Origin: Cohnella sp. CFH 77786
Lineage (GTDB): Bacteria; Bacillota; Bacilli; Paenibacillales; Paenibacillaceae
Length of the DNA stretch: 64,000 nt
Reading direction: 5' to 3'
NCBI RefSeq assembly: GCF_019400745.1
Contig: NZ_WJIB01000004.1
Location: 310,001 to 374,000 of the forward strand
Shown: positions 24,601 through 32,985 of the stretch, in pieces
Layout: every line of letters begins with the position of its first letter
Position numbering within the stretch: position 1 is the first letter of the stretch
Notes under the pieces: model-generated
Told to the model about the DNA's origin: nothing
The model's database searches: none
What the model saw: the letters and a program-made list of their open reading frames with translations, nothing else
Made by a program: the position numbers and the translations under genes

Positions 24601-25155
24601 TCAGCTCCTATTTCCGATCGGGGTGGGCAAGCCATCGATGCTGGTTGCGTTCTTCTCCTGCCAGTATTGTTTCAGACCTTCTTCGCCTTTCTGAATGGAC
24701 CAGCGCTGTAAGGTCTCTCGTTCTCCTGTATACGTCATGAAGGGGACGGCAAATCCGCAAGAGGTTTGAACTTTATGAATGTCGATGGAAATGATCTGCC
24801 TCGCTCCCGGAAGGGACGGAAAGAGAGGGTATAGTTCTTCCCATTCCGGTGAATCCGGCAGTATGACCGTTCCTGTGCCATACAACCTTAAGATGTTCGG
24901 CGGACCCTCGAATGCGCAGAACATGACGGTTACTCTCCCGTTGTCGAGGATGTGCGCGCTTGTTTCATTGCCGCTGCCGGTCATATCCAGGTAGGCCGCG
25001 CGATTGGCGGACAAGATTCGAAACGCGTCATGTCCCTTCGGCGATATATTCACATGCCCTTCCTCCGATAACGGTGCCGATCCTACGAAAAATACGTGTT
25101 GCCGGCGAATGAACTCCTCGTGTTCCGGAAGCAGCGCGGGAAATTGTTTCCCCAT
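24601..25155 (-). CDS. Pyridoxamine 5'-phosphate oxidase-family protein
   Basis: Protein of 184 residues with the split-barrel flavin-binding fold: FVGSAPLSEEGHVNISPKG, AAYLDMTGSGNETSAHI, RVTVMFCAFEGPPNILRLYG and CGFAVPFMTYTGER. This is the branch of FMN- or F420-type oxidoreductases related to PNPOx. The start is ATG 25155 after GGGAGG; the frame runs on to 25212 without a site. The natural substrate is unknown. Confidence 0.85.
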   Translation of the reverse strand: MGKQFPALLPEHEEFIRRQHVFFVGSAPLSEEGHVNISPKGHDAFRILSANRAAYLDMTGSGNETSAHILDNGRVTVMFCAFEGPPNILRLYGTGTVILPDSPEWEELYPLFPSLPGARQIISIDIHKVQTSCGFAVPFMTYTGERETLQRWSIQKGEEGLKQYWQEKNATSIDGLPTPIGNRS

Positions 25156-25282
25156 CCGAATTCCTCCCATCCTTATGTTTCTCCATGGAACCTGATCTTT
25201 TCCATGAGGCATGCTCTAGTATCTTATTCGGGTTCATGAGGAGGAAACCCTTTTTGCCATCACCGCAACGGCAACCGGAAAC

Positions 25283-25383
25283 AAGTAAAAACGGCTTCCT
25301 CGTCCTCCAGGTACAGAGAATGTCGTTTATCATTCAAAATGAATAGGCGTGAAACTTATCAATGCTGAATGATCGAAAAAACC
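25283..25383. repeat. Dispersed intergenic repeat, copy 1
   Basis: Shares the core AAGTAAAAACG-CTTC-TCGTCCTC and ACAGAGAATGTCGTTT, then TCATTC and CTGAATGAT, with 60351-60433. Both copies lie between two minus-strand genes, right after the terminator of the upstream one. Confidence 0.7.
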
Positions 25384-25405
25384 GGCCCCCTCAGCGGGAA
25401 GCCGG
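25375..25405 (-). terminator. Terminator of the MFS exporter gene
   Basis: Stem CCGGC..CCC / GGG..GCCGG followed on the minus strand by a run of seven T. Confidence 0.65.
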
Positions 25406-25438
25406 CCGATCGACCATTCCTTCAATCCAGTCAACTCA

Positions 25439-26920
25439 TTAATGCCCCAGTGACATGGCGTTAGCCTGCTTATCGGATTGCTCGTCCCCTTGCCCGACTT
25501 TGGGTTTCCGCAGAATCAGGGCAAGCACCGCGCCCGCTAAGGCAAGGTATGCCGCGAACAGGAACGTATCCGCGAAGGCGGAGGTCATGGCTGCGACTTG
25601 GTCTTCTTTAGCCGTCGCCATATAATGCGTGACTCGCGAGGAGAAGTATCCCGTGAGACCGGCGACGGCGAAAGAAACGACGACTTGCTGCGCCGCGGCC
25701 GTGAGCGATGTGACCCGGCTGACGAGTCTTCGCGGCGCCGCTTTAAGAATGTGCGTATTGATCGGCATCATCGAAAGACCCATGCCCGCACCCGTCAGAA
25801 TTAAGGTCATGATCACGTATCCCGTGCCGGTGTCGACCGAAATTTGCGACAGCATGAACAAGCCGCTGCCGACCAGACATAGACCGATAATCGCGAGAGG
25901 TCTGGCTCCGATCCTGTCGAACAGTTTTCCTCCGATCGGCATGAACAAGCCGGACATGATGACTTGCGGAAGGCTCATCAATCCGGATTCCATCGGCGAA
26001 AAGCCTTTGGCGGTTTGAAGATACATCGGAACGAGCAGGAACGACCCGAATAACGCCATCATGGACAGCCACGAAATGATGATCCCTCGCGTGAAGTCGG
26101 AAGAACCGAAAACGCGCAGCTCCAAGAGCGGCTGCTTGTGGCGGAGCTCGATCATGATGAACAGGATCAAAGCAACGCCCCCGACGATCAGACCCGTGAC
26201 CGTTTGCGTAGAGCCCCAGTCTTTACCGCCTTCGCTTACGGCATAGGCAAGCGATGCGAAGGTGATCGGCGCAAGCACCATGCCGATTACATCCAGGGCA
26301 GGCACCGATTTTTGCTCGAATTTGGGCAAATACTTGATTCCTACCAGCAGCGCGATGATGCCGATCGGCAAGTTGACCAAGAAAATCCAGTGCCAACTGG
26401 CATACTCGACCAGAAATCCCGACAATGTCGGTCCGATCGCAGGCGCCAGCATCATCGGAACGCCAAGCACTCCCATGATGGAGCCTTGTTTACCGGGAGG
26501 CGCCAGCCGGAAAATAATCGCCATCCCGATCGGGGACACCATCCCGCCGCCCAGGCCTTGAATGATGCGGTACAGGATGAGTTGTTCCGGCGTTTGAGCC
26601 AGAGAGCAGAGCACGGATCCCAATGTGAACAAGACAATGGTAATCAGAAAGATTTGCTTGGCTCCGTACCGGTCCGTCAGCCAACCGGCCAATGGGATAA
26701 CGGCGGAAAGCGCAAGCGTGTATGCCGTGATCGACCATTGCATCGTGGATACCGAGGTATTGAAGTATTCAATCAAATTCGGCATCGCCACGTTCACGAC
26801 CGTGCTGTCGAGAATGACCATGATCATTCCGACGACGACGGCCATAACCGGTCCGATGATGGATTTGATCGAAAAAGACTGTTCGGCAGGAGCCGATGAA
26901 ACAGCGGATTGCGTTGTCAT
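25439..26920 (-). CDS. MFS drug exporter, DHA2 (EmrB/QacA) family
   Basis: A 493-residue transporter with 14 TM helices. Family motifs: MVILDSTVVNVAMPNL (motif D1), LAGWLTDRYGAKQIFL (motif A), LYRIIQGLGGGMVSPIG (motif B), GVPMMLAPAIGPTLSGFLVE (motif C). It should expel drugs or other amphiphiles with protons. The start at 26920 (MTTQSAVSS) follows CGAGG by 8 nt; upstream in-frame ATGs lack a site. No regulator is adjacent. Confidence 0.92.
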   Translation of the reverse strand: MTTQSAVSSAPAEQSFSIKSIIGPVMAVVVGMIMVILDSTVVNVAMPNLIEYFNTSVSTMQWSITAYTLALSAVIPLAGWLTDRYGAKQIFLITIVLFTLGSVLCSLAQTPEQLILYRIIQGLGGGMVSPIGMAIIFRLAPPGKQGSIMGVLGVPMMLAPAIGPTLSGFLVEYASWHWIFLVNLPIGIIALLVGIKYLPKFEQKSVPALDVIGMVLAPITFASLAYAVSEGGKDWGSTQTVTGLIVGGVALILFIMIELRHKQPLLELRVFGSSDFTRGIIISWLSMMALFGSFLLVPMYLQTAKGFSPMESGLMSLPQVIMSGLFMPIGGKLFDRIGARPLAIIGLCLVGSGLFMLSQISVDTGTGYVIMTLILTGAGMGLSMMPINTHILKAAPRRLVSRVTSLTAAAQQVVVSFAVAGLTGYFSSRVTHYMATAKEDQVAAMTSAFADTFLFAAYLALAGAVLALILRKPKVGQGDEQSDKQANAMSLGH

Positions 26921-27126
26921 GGTTAACCTCGATTCATTCATGAAGTTGAAAAAAGTGTTGCCTACTCCACTGGATTGTAGCATAGCGGAGGAGCCTCGGT
27001 TTCTTCCAGATTGCTTTTTTTAATAGGATTGCCACCTATAATAGAGTTTATCCCGAATTTTTAAGCTGCATTTCATACAGCCCCTTTATGATGGAAATCA
27101 AGATCATTGAAAGGGCTGTGAACGCA

Positions 27127-27702
27127 ATGCTCGAGCAGAATGACTTATTTCTCGCATTTCCGTCCATTCAAACGAAGCGGTTACATTTGCGTCAAATAGT
27201 TGCCGCCGATGCCGAGGACCTGTACAGCTTTTATAAAGACCCGAAGTTCATCAAATATTTAGACTGGGATGGTCCCGGTTCTATTGAGGAATGCGCCAAG
27301 ATGATTGATTCCTGGAACCGCAGCTATGAAGCCAAGAGGCTGCTTCCCTGGGGAATAGCATGGCGCAATAACAACAAACTAATTGGTACGGTTATGTTTA
27401 TGCCGCTCCGAGGAACTTTTGAGGATACGCCTCGTTTTCCTTTCACCATCGGTTACGACTTGAAGAGAGAGTTATGGAACAAGGGGATCATGACCGAGGC
27501 TCTCCAAGCCGCGCTCGACTTCTGTACGAAGAAAATCGGTCCGCACCGAGTGCAGGCTGAAGTCCTGCCCGGGAATACAGCCTCTATCAAGTTGCTAAAA
27601 AAATTAGGCTTCCGGGAAGAGGGGCTGCTCCATCATTATTTGATGCATGAAAGAACGAAAACCTTTTTGAACGTAGTCGTACTTGCTTTGTTGCTTAATT
27701 AA
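27127..27702 (+). CDS. GNAT-family N-acetyltransferase (RimJ/RimL type)
   Basis: A 191-residue acetyltransferase: FPSIQTKRLHLRQIVAADAE at the start, acetyl-CoA-binding GYDLKRELWNKGIMTEAL, and VLPGNTASIKLLKKLGFREEG at the end. RimJ/RimL relatives modify protein N-termini or small amines. The start is uncertain between 27088 and 27127; I prefer 27127, which has AAAGGG about 12 nt upstream and gives the usual family length. Confidence 0.88.
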   Translation: MLEQNDLFLAFPSIQTKRLHLRQIVAADAEDLYSFYKDPKFIKYLDWDGPGSIEECAKMIDSWNRSYEAKRLLPWGIAWRNNNKLIGTVMFMPLRGTFEDTPRFPFTIGYDLKRELWNKGIMTEALQAALDFCTKKIGPHRVQAEVLPGNTASIKLLKKLGFREEGLLHHYLMHERTKTFLNVVVLALLLN

Positions 27703-27712
27703 GGGAAAATCG

Positions 27713-27800
27713 AGTAGGAGGGGGCGACTAGCCCCCGTCCTCTCACAACACCTAGCATGGGGGTCCGCACCAGGCGTTTCCAAAAGGTCGACGAAGTTCC
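27713..27800 (-). mobile_element. Group II intron 3'-end remnant
   Basis: Minus-strand reading gives GGTGTTGTGAGAGGACGGGG then GCTAGTCGCCCCCTCCTAC, with GTGCGGACCCCCATGC upstream. These are recognisable as the domain V-VI end found behind bacterial ltrA-type introns. No reverse transcriptase or 5' part is present, so it is a fossil fragment. Confidence 0.55.
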
Positions 27801-27848
27801 AAGTAACGAGAAAGCAAACTTTTCAGCCCTTTCGCTTACCGGCAGCGT

Positions 27849-28709
27849 TCAGTTGTCCGTAACAACGAAACCGGACGTGTGCCGGTTTCTTGCCGCAGCC
27901 CGCCCTTCTCGAACGAAACGCGCCGCCTCCGCCATTCGCGACTCGGTGACCGCTTCCAACGTCACATAGCCAAGCGGTTTGTACTGCTCCAGCAACTCGA
28001 AGAACAACGGGTAGTTAAGCTCTCCCGAGCCGGCGGCCGTCACCGTCAAGGTCCCGTCCGCTTCGCGGCGCAAGTCCTTCGCGTGCGCGCTGACGATCCG
28101 CGGGCCGAGCAGTCGGAATGCTTCGCGGATCGTACGGTCCTGCTCCTCGAACCTTGGGCCGTTCATCAAATTGCATGGGTCCAGGAGGACGCCGACGCAC
28201 GAAGACGGGAAACGTTCGAGCGTCTCGGCCAACGTCTCCGACGAATCGATCAGATGCCCCTGGGCCGCTTCCAGCCCGATCGTAACGCCCCACCGCTCCG
28301 CCTCTTCGACCAATTCCTCCAGCGCCCGTTGCAACCGTTCGGCATGTTCAGAACGACGGTTCGGATCGGACACGCCCCCGACCTCAGTCGCTACGATCGG
28401 CGCTCCAAAATGCCGCGCATGCCGCAAATGCTCCTTGAAACGGTCTATGTTGTGACGGTACGCTTCATCCTCCAGTTCAACCAGGCTCGCGTAACAACCG
28501 AGGACCGCGATGCGAACACCGCGCTCCGCGAAGGCGCCGCCCACCTCTTGCGCCAAACCGGGGCTTAGCTTGCCAAGCCTAAAATCGACATCGGAAACCG
28601 CCTTGGACAACGCCAACTGAACATAGGGAAAACCAAAGGCGGCCGTCTTTGCCGCCAGTTCCTTATACGGCTGTTTTCCGAGCAAGTGCGCCAATATTCC
28701 CGCTGACAT
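27849..28709 (-). CDS. Sugar phosphate isomerase/epimerase, TIM barrel (AP-endonuclease-2 fold)
   Basis: A 286-residue protein. Typical elements: VRIAVLGCYASLVE, IVATEVGG, GVTIGLEAAQGH, VGVLLDPCNLMNG and IVSAHAKDLRRE supply the metal-binding Glu, Asp and His residues of the xylose-isomerase-like TIM barrel. The frame extends to 28931, but the start at 28709 (MSAGILAHLLG) directly follows GGGAGGAAGG. The substrate cannot be assigned; neighbours give no pathway. Confidence 0.85.
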   Translation of the reverse strand: MSAGILAHLLGKQPYKELAAKTAAFGFPYVQLALSKAVSDVDFRLGKLSPGLAQEVGGAFAERGVRIAVLGCYASLVELEDEAYRHNIDRFKEHLRHARHFGAPIVATEVGGVSDPNRRSEHAERLQRALEELVEEAERWGVTIGLEAAQGHLIDSSETLAETLERFPSSCVGVLLDPCNLMNGPRFEEQDRTIREAFRLLGPRIVSAHAKDLRREADGTLTVTAAGSGELNYPLFFELLEQYKPLGYVTLEAVTESRMAEAARFVREGRAAARNRHTSGFVVTDN

Positions 28710-28819
28710 GGCTTCCTTCCTCCCTTTGGGACAGTTATTTCTTCGACTTATGGGATTTCGGTGTACAACGGGGAGCAGAGCGCCTAGAATTTCAATATCC
28801 CGCTCCGCCTGCTCCTCCT

Positions 28820-30211
28820 CTAAACCCGCGCCTCCATAACCGATTCCAAGGACGTGACGGGCTTCACGAGCGCTTTCTTCTCCCAAGCCCGGCTCCTCCA
28901 ACGCAGAAGCATGATGATTCCGCGCAACCATTCATCCACCGCAAACGCGATCCATACGCCAATCAGCCCGATCCCGTAATGAACGCCCAACGCATAAGCG
29001 AGCGGAACCGAGACCCCCCACATCGAGAGCACGCCCATGAGTACGGGAAAACGCGCATCCCCGGCGGCACGCAGCGAATTGATAATGACGATATTGAAAG
29101 TCCGGCCGGGCTCGAGCACGACGGAAAGCAAAAAAATACTGGCGCCGACGGCAATAATGTTCGCATCCTTCGTGAACATGCCGATCAACTCATGCCGGAA
29201 AACCGACGCCACACCGACAAAGGCCAGCGTCAACACGAAACTGATTTTCACGCTTGTCATCAGTCTTCGATATGCCGCATTCATGTCCCCCGCTCCAACC
29301 ATTTGTCCGACAATGATTTCCGTACCTGCACCGATCGCCAGCGCTAGCGCCATATAATAGTTTGTTACGTTCATCACGTAGACATGGGTGTTTAGCGCCG
29401 TGACGCCAATCATGTTGACAAAACTTACGACCATCAGGTATTGCGACTGCCAGGACAGATGCTCGCCCGCGGCAGGCAAGCCGACGCTCAAGATCTGCTT
29501 CAAATAGGAACCGTTCCAGGTCACATAATCCTTAGACCGAATCGGCGAAGGAATACGGCGGTACAGAATCACCATAAGAACGACGACTCCGAGCAAGCGG
29601 CTGACGACCGTCGAGATAGCCGCCCCCGTAACGCCCCATTCCGGAAAACCGAAGCTGCCGAAAATGAGCATATAATTGCCGGCCATATGAATCACATTGA
29701 CGCCTAAGGTGACAAACATAACACTCTTCGTGTGGCCGTGGGAGCGGAGAATCGAAGAAATCGCATACGAGAGCGCTTCTATCCAGATAAAGCCGCCGAT
29801 GATTTTTAAGTAGCGGCTCGCGATCCCGATTTGCTCGGGACTTAAGTTCATCAGTCGCATGAGAGGTTCTCCGAACCCGACGAGCACGATGCTGACAACG
29901 ATCCCGAATGTCAGGTTCATCGTAATGGCGAGCGCCGAGATGCGGCTCGCTTCCTGCTCTCGTCCGGCGCCGATATACTGGGAGACCACGACGCTGGTGC
30001 CGATTCCCACAAAGCCGAACATCAGAATGCAGAAGAAAATGATTTCGTTGGCTACTCCGACAGCACCCGTCGCCGTGTCCGAAATGCGGCTTAACATGAA
30101 CACGTCCACCGTACCCAGCAACATCCGAAGGACGGAATCGACGAAAATGGGCCACGTAACGGCAAAGAGACTGAGTTTCTTCCATGATGGAATCCGATTC
30201 GTTGTTGTCAC
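28820..30211 (-). CDS. MATE-family efflux transporter
   Basis: Protein of 463 residues with 12 TM helices in two halves. Family features: TWPIFVDSVLRMLLGTVDVF, IGTSVVVSQYIGAGREQEA, and in the second half IVGQMVGAGDMNAAYR. It exports cationic compounds in exchange for Na+ or H+. Start is GTG 30211 preceded by GGAGC. It is a single gene. Confidence 0.92.
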   Translation of the reverse strand: MTTTNRIPSWKKLSLFAVTWPIFVDSVLRMLLGTVDVFMLSRISDTATGAVGVANEIIFFCILMFGFVGIGTSVVVSQYIGAGREQEASRISALAITMNLTFGIVVSIVLVGFGEPLMRLMNLSPEQIGIASRYLKIIGGFIWIEALSYAISSILRSHGHTKSVMFVTLGVNVIHMAGNYMLIFGSFGFPEWGVTGAAISTVVSRLLGVVVLMVILYRRIPSPIRSKDYVTWNGSYLKQILSVGLPAAGEHLSWQSQYLMVVSFVNMIGVTALNTHVYVMNVTNYYMALALAIGAGTEIIVGQMVGAGDMNAAYRRLMTSVKISFVLTLAFVGVASVFRHELIGMFTKDANIIAVGASIFLLSVVLEPGRTFNIVIINSLRAAGDARFPVLMGVLSMWGVSVPLAYALGVHYGIGLIGVWIAFAVDEWLRGIIMLLRWRSRAWEKKALVKPVTSLESVMEARV

Positions 30212-30376
30212 GTTTCAATGCTCCTACTATGCCTAATCGCTATGTTTACCCTAGTTTAGTGCCTGCAAGCAAAAACGTCTACGGTGCTGTTTTTGATTTC
30301 GGCAAGCTTGGCCACGTTCCGCACAAAGTCGGCAAGTTATTTGGCTGGTGCATTGGATCGGTATGATGCTTTTCGA

Positions 30377-30847
30377 TTAGCCCCCAGCCGGCTCCGCCGT
30401 ATCGACCAGCAGGCCGACGAGGCTGGCCGGAAGCATCCAGACTTCGTTCCGTTCCGGATTCTGCGGGTAGATCTTGCCGATATTCGAATGACCGGAACCA
30501 CGCAGATCGTTCAACTCGAACGTCTTCGGCTCCTCCCGCCCCTCGAGGAAGAATTGCACCCGGTACCGGACGCCTGCAGGCTCCGGATCCTCGAAGAAGG
30601 AGCGCCTTGCCTGCTTCAGCTGGCGCAGCGCGTCCTCAACGATACGCCGATCCTTGATCTCGCGCGCCGACCTTTTACCCTCCCCAACCAACACGCGGAT
30701 CTCCGTAACCCCCTCGACGACCGGGAAGCCGAATCTACGTTTATTCTCGTAATCATCGCGATGCTCCCTCTGCCACAATCCATAGAAAACGAGGACGACG
30801 GCGACGGCGATGATCGCGACCAAGCCGGCGGCGCGCACCTGACGCAT
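30377..30847 (-). CDS. Membrane-anchored hypothetical protein
   Basis: 156 residues: one N-terminal TM helix (LVAIIAVAVVLVFYGLW) and an exported alpha/beta domain with EIRVLVGEGKR and VRYRVQFFLEG. It is not recognised. It lies 17 bp after another anchored small protein and the two appear to form an operon; the shared layout (TM anchor plus about 120-residue outer domain) suggests related roles at the cell surface. Confidence 0.65.
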   Translation of the reverse strand: MRQVRAAGLVAIIAVAVVLVFYGLWQREHRDDYENKRRFGFPVVEGVTEIRVLVGEGKRSAREIKDRRIVEDALRQLKQARRSFFEDPEPAGVRYRVQFFLEGREEPKTFELNDLRGSGHSNIGKIYPQNPERNEVWMLPASLVGLLVDTAEPAGG

Positions 30848-30864
30848 GCTTCTCTCCCCTTCCT

Positions 30865-31398
30865 TTATGGTTGTTTCTTCGCACGATCCTCGATCATTTG
30901 TCTCATATCCGTTTCAATCCACCGTTTTAAGTCTGGGGATTTGAATCGCAAGATTCTATTATCATAAGTAACGGTCACTTGATCGCTTACCGAAACTCCT
31001 GTAAACATCCAGCCATTGGAGACCACGACGGAAATGGGGTCCACTGCATCGAAGATGCCGATTGATTTTCCATCATTGGTCTTTATCACGAATTCATCGG
31101 GTCCGCCGCCTTTCGTTACGAATTGACTGAGGGGTGGGCCCATGTCTTCGGCGTGCGAAAGCCAATAAATAATTTTGGCGACCGTTAACTTCTGCATGAA
31201 GCTATTCAAGTCCATTTGAATGGGCTGCCTATTTGGGTCTGGCGGTCCGCCAATATGGATGGCCGCTGAAACCACATCTTCCATGGCCGGAAACTCATTA
31301 TTTCGCCCCTTATTTTTCTGACCATCTTGATATGCAGCCACACCTAAACTTATAGCTAAAAATATAACGAACAAGATCGAACCCAACTTATATTTCAT
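30865..31398 (-). CDS. Membrane-anchored hypothetical protein
   Basis: 177 residues with an N-terminal signal/anchor (LGSILFVIFLAISLGVAAY) and an outer domain containing FVIKTNDGKSIGIFDAV and VTVTYDNRILRF, which look like alternating beta strands. No family recognised. AAAGGGAG precedes the ATG. First gene of the pair with 30377-30847. Confidence 0.65.
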   Translation of the reverse strand: MKYKLGSILFVIFLAISLGVAAYQDGQKNKGRNNEFPAMEDVVSAAIHIGGPPDPNRQPIQMDLNSFMQKLTVAKIIYWLSHAEDMGPPLSQFVTKGGGPDEFVIKTNDGKSIGIFDAVDPISVVVSNGWMFTGVSVSDQVTVTYDNRILRFKSPDLKRWIETDMRQMIEDRAKKQP

Positions 31399-31528
31399 TC
31401 TTATCTGCTCCCTTTAGAGAATGGTAATTTGTTTGTGCCATGCTGCGGCCCGTTTGCGTATCTCATTGACGTGCCCGGCATCTCGTTTGTTTCAGTAAAG
31501 GGATATGGTAAATTCATTCAATACAAAA

Positions 31529-31553
31529 AAGACCCCTTTCACTGAGGGGTCTT
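31529..31553 (-). terminator. Terminator of the HxlR gene
   Basis: AAGACCCCT-7-AGGGGTCTT with six T following on the minus strand. Confidence 0.8.
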
Positions 31554-31567
31554 CAACTTTTATACAA

Positions 31568-31951
31568 TTACATTACTTTTTCCCCATCTTTGCCCATCTC
31601 GTTCGTCTCTTTCCGTAAATAGGCGCCGTACTCCTGCGTCCAGGTCCACATAGCGGCAAAAATCGGCTGCAGACCCTTCCCGCACTCGGTAAGTTCATAT
31701 TCGACATGCAGCGGTACGCCCGGGTAAAGCGTACGGGTAACGATTCCCCTTTCTTCTAACAACCGCAAGCGATCGGTCAATGTTTTCGGACTAATGGGTT
31801 GCAGCTTACGACGTAATTCCCCGAACCGCCGAGTCCCGTTAAACAGTTCGAATAAGAGAATCAGCGTCCATTTGCTATCCAAGATCTCCAAAATAGGTTC
31901 CACAGTCCCAGGGCAGGAACGATCCATCATCTTGATCACTCCATAGTTCAT
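31568..31951 (-). CDS. HxlR-family transcriptional regulator
   Basis: A 127-residue winged-helix regulator: SCPGTVEPILEILDSKWTLI contains the conserved N-terminal Cys of redox- or electrophile-responsive HxlR proteins, and FGELRRKLQPISPKTLTDRL is the recognition helix. It is divergent to a DHFR-like gene, which it probably controls. Direct repeats AAATGTAAC (31972-31980) and AAATGTACC (31989-31997) lie just upstream and could be its sites. Confidence 0.9.
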   Translation of the reverse strand: MNYGVIKMMDRSCPGTVEPILEILDSKWTLILLFELFNGTRRFGELRRKLQPISPKTLTDRLRLLEERGIVTRTLYPGVPLHVEYELTECGKGLQPIFAAMWTWTQEYGAYLRKETNEMGKDGEKVM

Positions 31952-31971
31952 TTTTTGAAACTATTGCACTT

Positions 31972-31997
31972 AAATGTAACTACTTTTCAAATGTACC
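31972..31997. promoter_or_regulatory. Possible HxlR binding repeats
   Basis: Two copies of AAATGTAnC 17 bp apart in the divergent region. The rest of the gap (31998-32262) shows no clear gene, only a 40-codon open stretch ending at 32225 without a start. Confidence 0.3.
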
Positions 31998-32262
31998 ACA
32001 GATCCATTACTATGTGAATCGAGAAGAAGAATAAATAACGCACTTCGCAGAAAGGAGGCGCTTGCGTAAAGCTTATACCGACCCGTAACCGACCCCGAAG
32101 TCCAGTACCGACATGGATGTTACCAAGGCATATCCGCAAAGCACGAACATGGCTCGCCGAAATGGAATCTAAGTTGCCCAATTTGTCCGTAGAGGATCGT
32201 CCGGATCGGGTGGCGTCAGCAATATGAAGTATATGGAATCGAACATGAGGAGGAATCTGGAT

Positions 32263-32781
32263 ATGAAAACCATTTTATGGGCAACCTTAACCGCTAACGG
32301 CAATTATGCGCAATCCGGCCCCGAAAACCCGCCGAAAAAAGAAGCGCTGGACGATTTCGCGGCACACGTAAAGGCTGCGGGAAATTTCATTGCGGGACGC
32401 CGGACCTTCGAAGGCATGCGGGGCAATGGGGTCCCGGGGCCCTTTGCCGATATGGATATCGTAGTGGTTTCCAAGAGCGTCACGGAAATCCAAGGCGTAA
32501 CCGTTGTGAGGTCGCCGCAGGAAGCCTTGAGGTACCTGAAGCAAAAAGGCCATCAAACCGCTCTCGTCAGCGGCGGAGCGGACGTCCACAATTCGTTTCT
32601 GGGCCAAGGACTTGTAGACGAGGTCATTTTCAATGTGGCGCCTGTGCTCGAAGGTAAAGGGTTGAATCTTTTGATCGATACAGATAACTACCGATATCAG
32701 CATGTGCAATTGCTGGACTGCAATCCCCTCGGCGGTGGCGTCGTTCAATTGCGCTATGCGATTGATCGAACCGTTTCCTAG
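32263..32781 (+). CDS. Dihydrofolate-reductase/RibD-C-like protein
   Basis: A 172-residue reductase-fold protein: ILWATLTANGNYA, FIAGRRTFEGMR, DIVVVSKS, TALVSGGADVHNSFL and VIFNVAPVLEGKG match the RibD C-terminal/DHFR family common next to HxlR or TetR regulators. It presumably reduces a pterin- or riboflavin-like substrate with NADPH. ATG 32263 follows GAGGAGG; the frame begins further up at 32224 without a site. Confidence 0.85.
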   Translation: MKTILWATLTANGNYAQSGPENPPKKEALDDFAAHVKAAGNFIAGRRTFEGMRGNGVPGPFADMDIVVVSKSVTEIQGVTVVRSPQEALRYLKQKGHQTALVSGGADVHNSFLGQGLVDEVIFNVAPVLEGKGLNLLIDTDNYRYQHVQLLDCNPLGGGVVQLRYAIDRTVS

Positions 32782-32829
32782 GAAATTTATCCCGAAGCAT
32801 CTTCCCCCGACTCCTAGGAAGTTTTGTCG

Positions 32830-32859
32830 AAAGACCATTCTCATTCGGGAGTGGTCTTT
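32830..32859 (+). terminator. Terminator of the DHFR-like gene
   Basis: AAAGACCA..TCTC / GGGAG..TGGTCTTT followed by TCTTTG. Confidence 0.65.
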
Positions 32860-32985
32860 TCTTTGTTTATCGAGAGCTTCCGCATCATTACTTGAAGTGG
32901 TGGTTGCTCGACGTGGAAGAATGAATTGAGAAAAAAGGAGTGCAATTTCCGTCCGGCGAATATGTAAAAAAGAGGTCACCAAGAG

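Noticed and set aside
28649-29347. Plus-strand frame across the MATE and isomerase genes
   Set aside because: Antisense to two well-supported genes; Arg/His-rich shadow composition.
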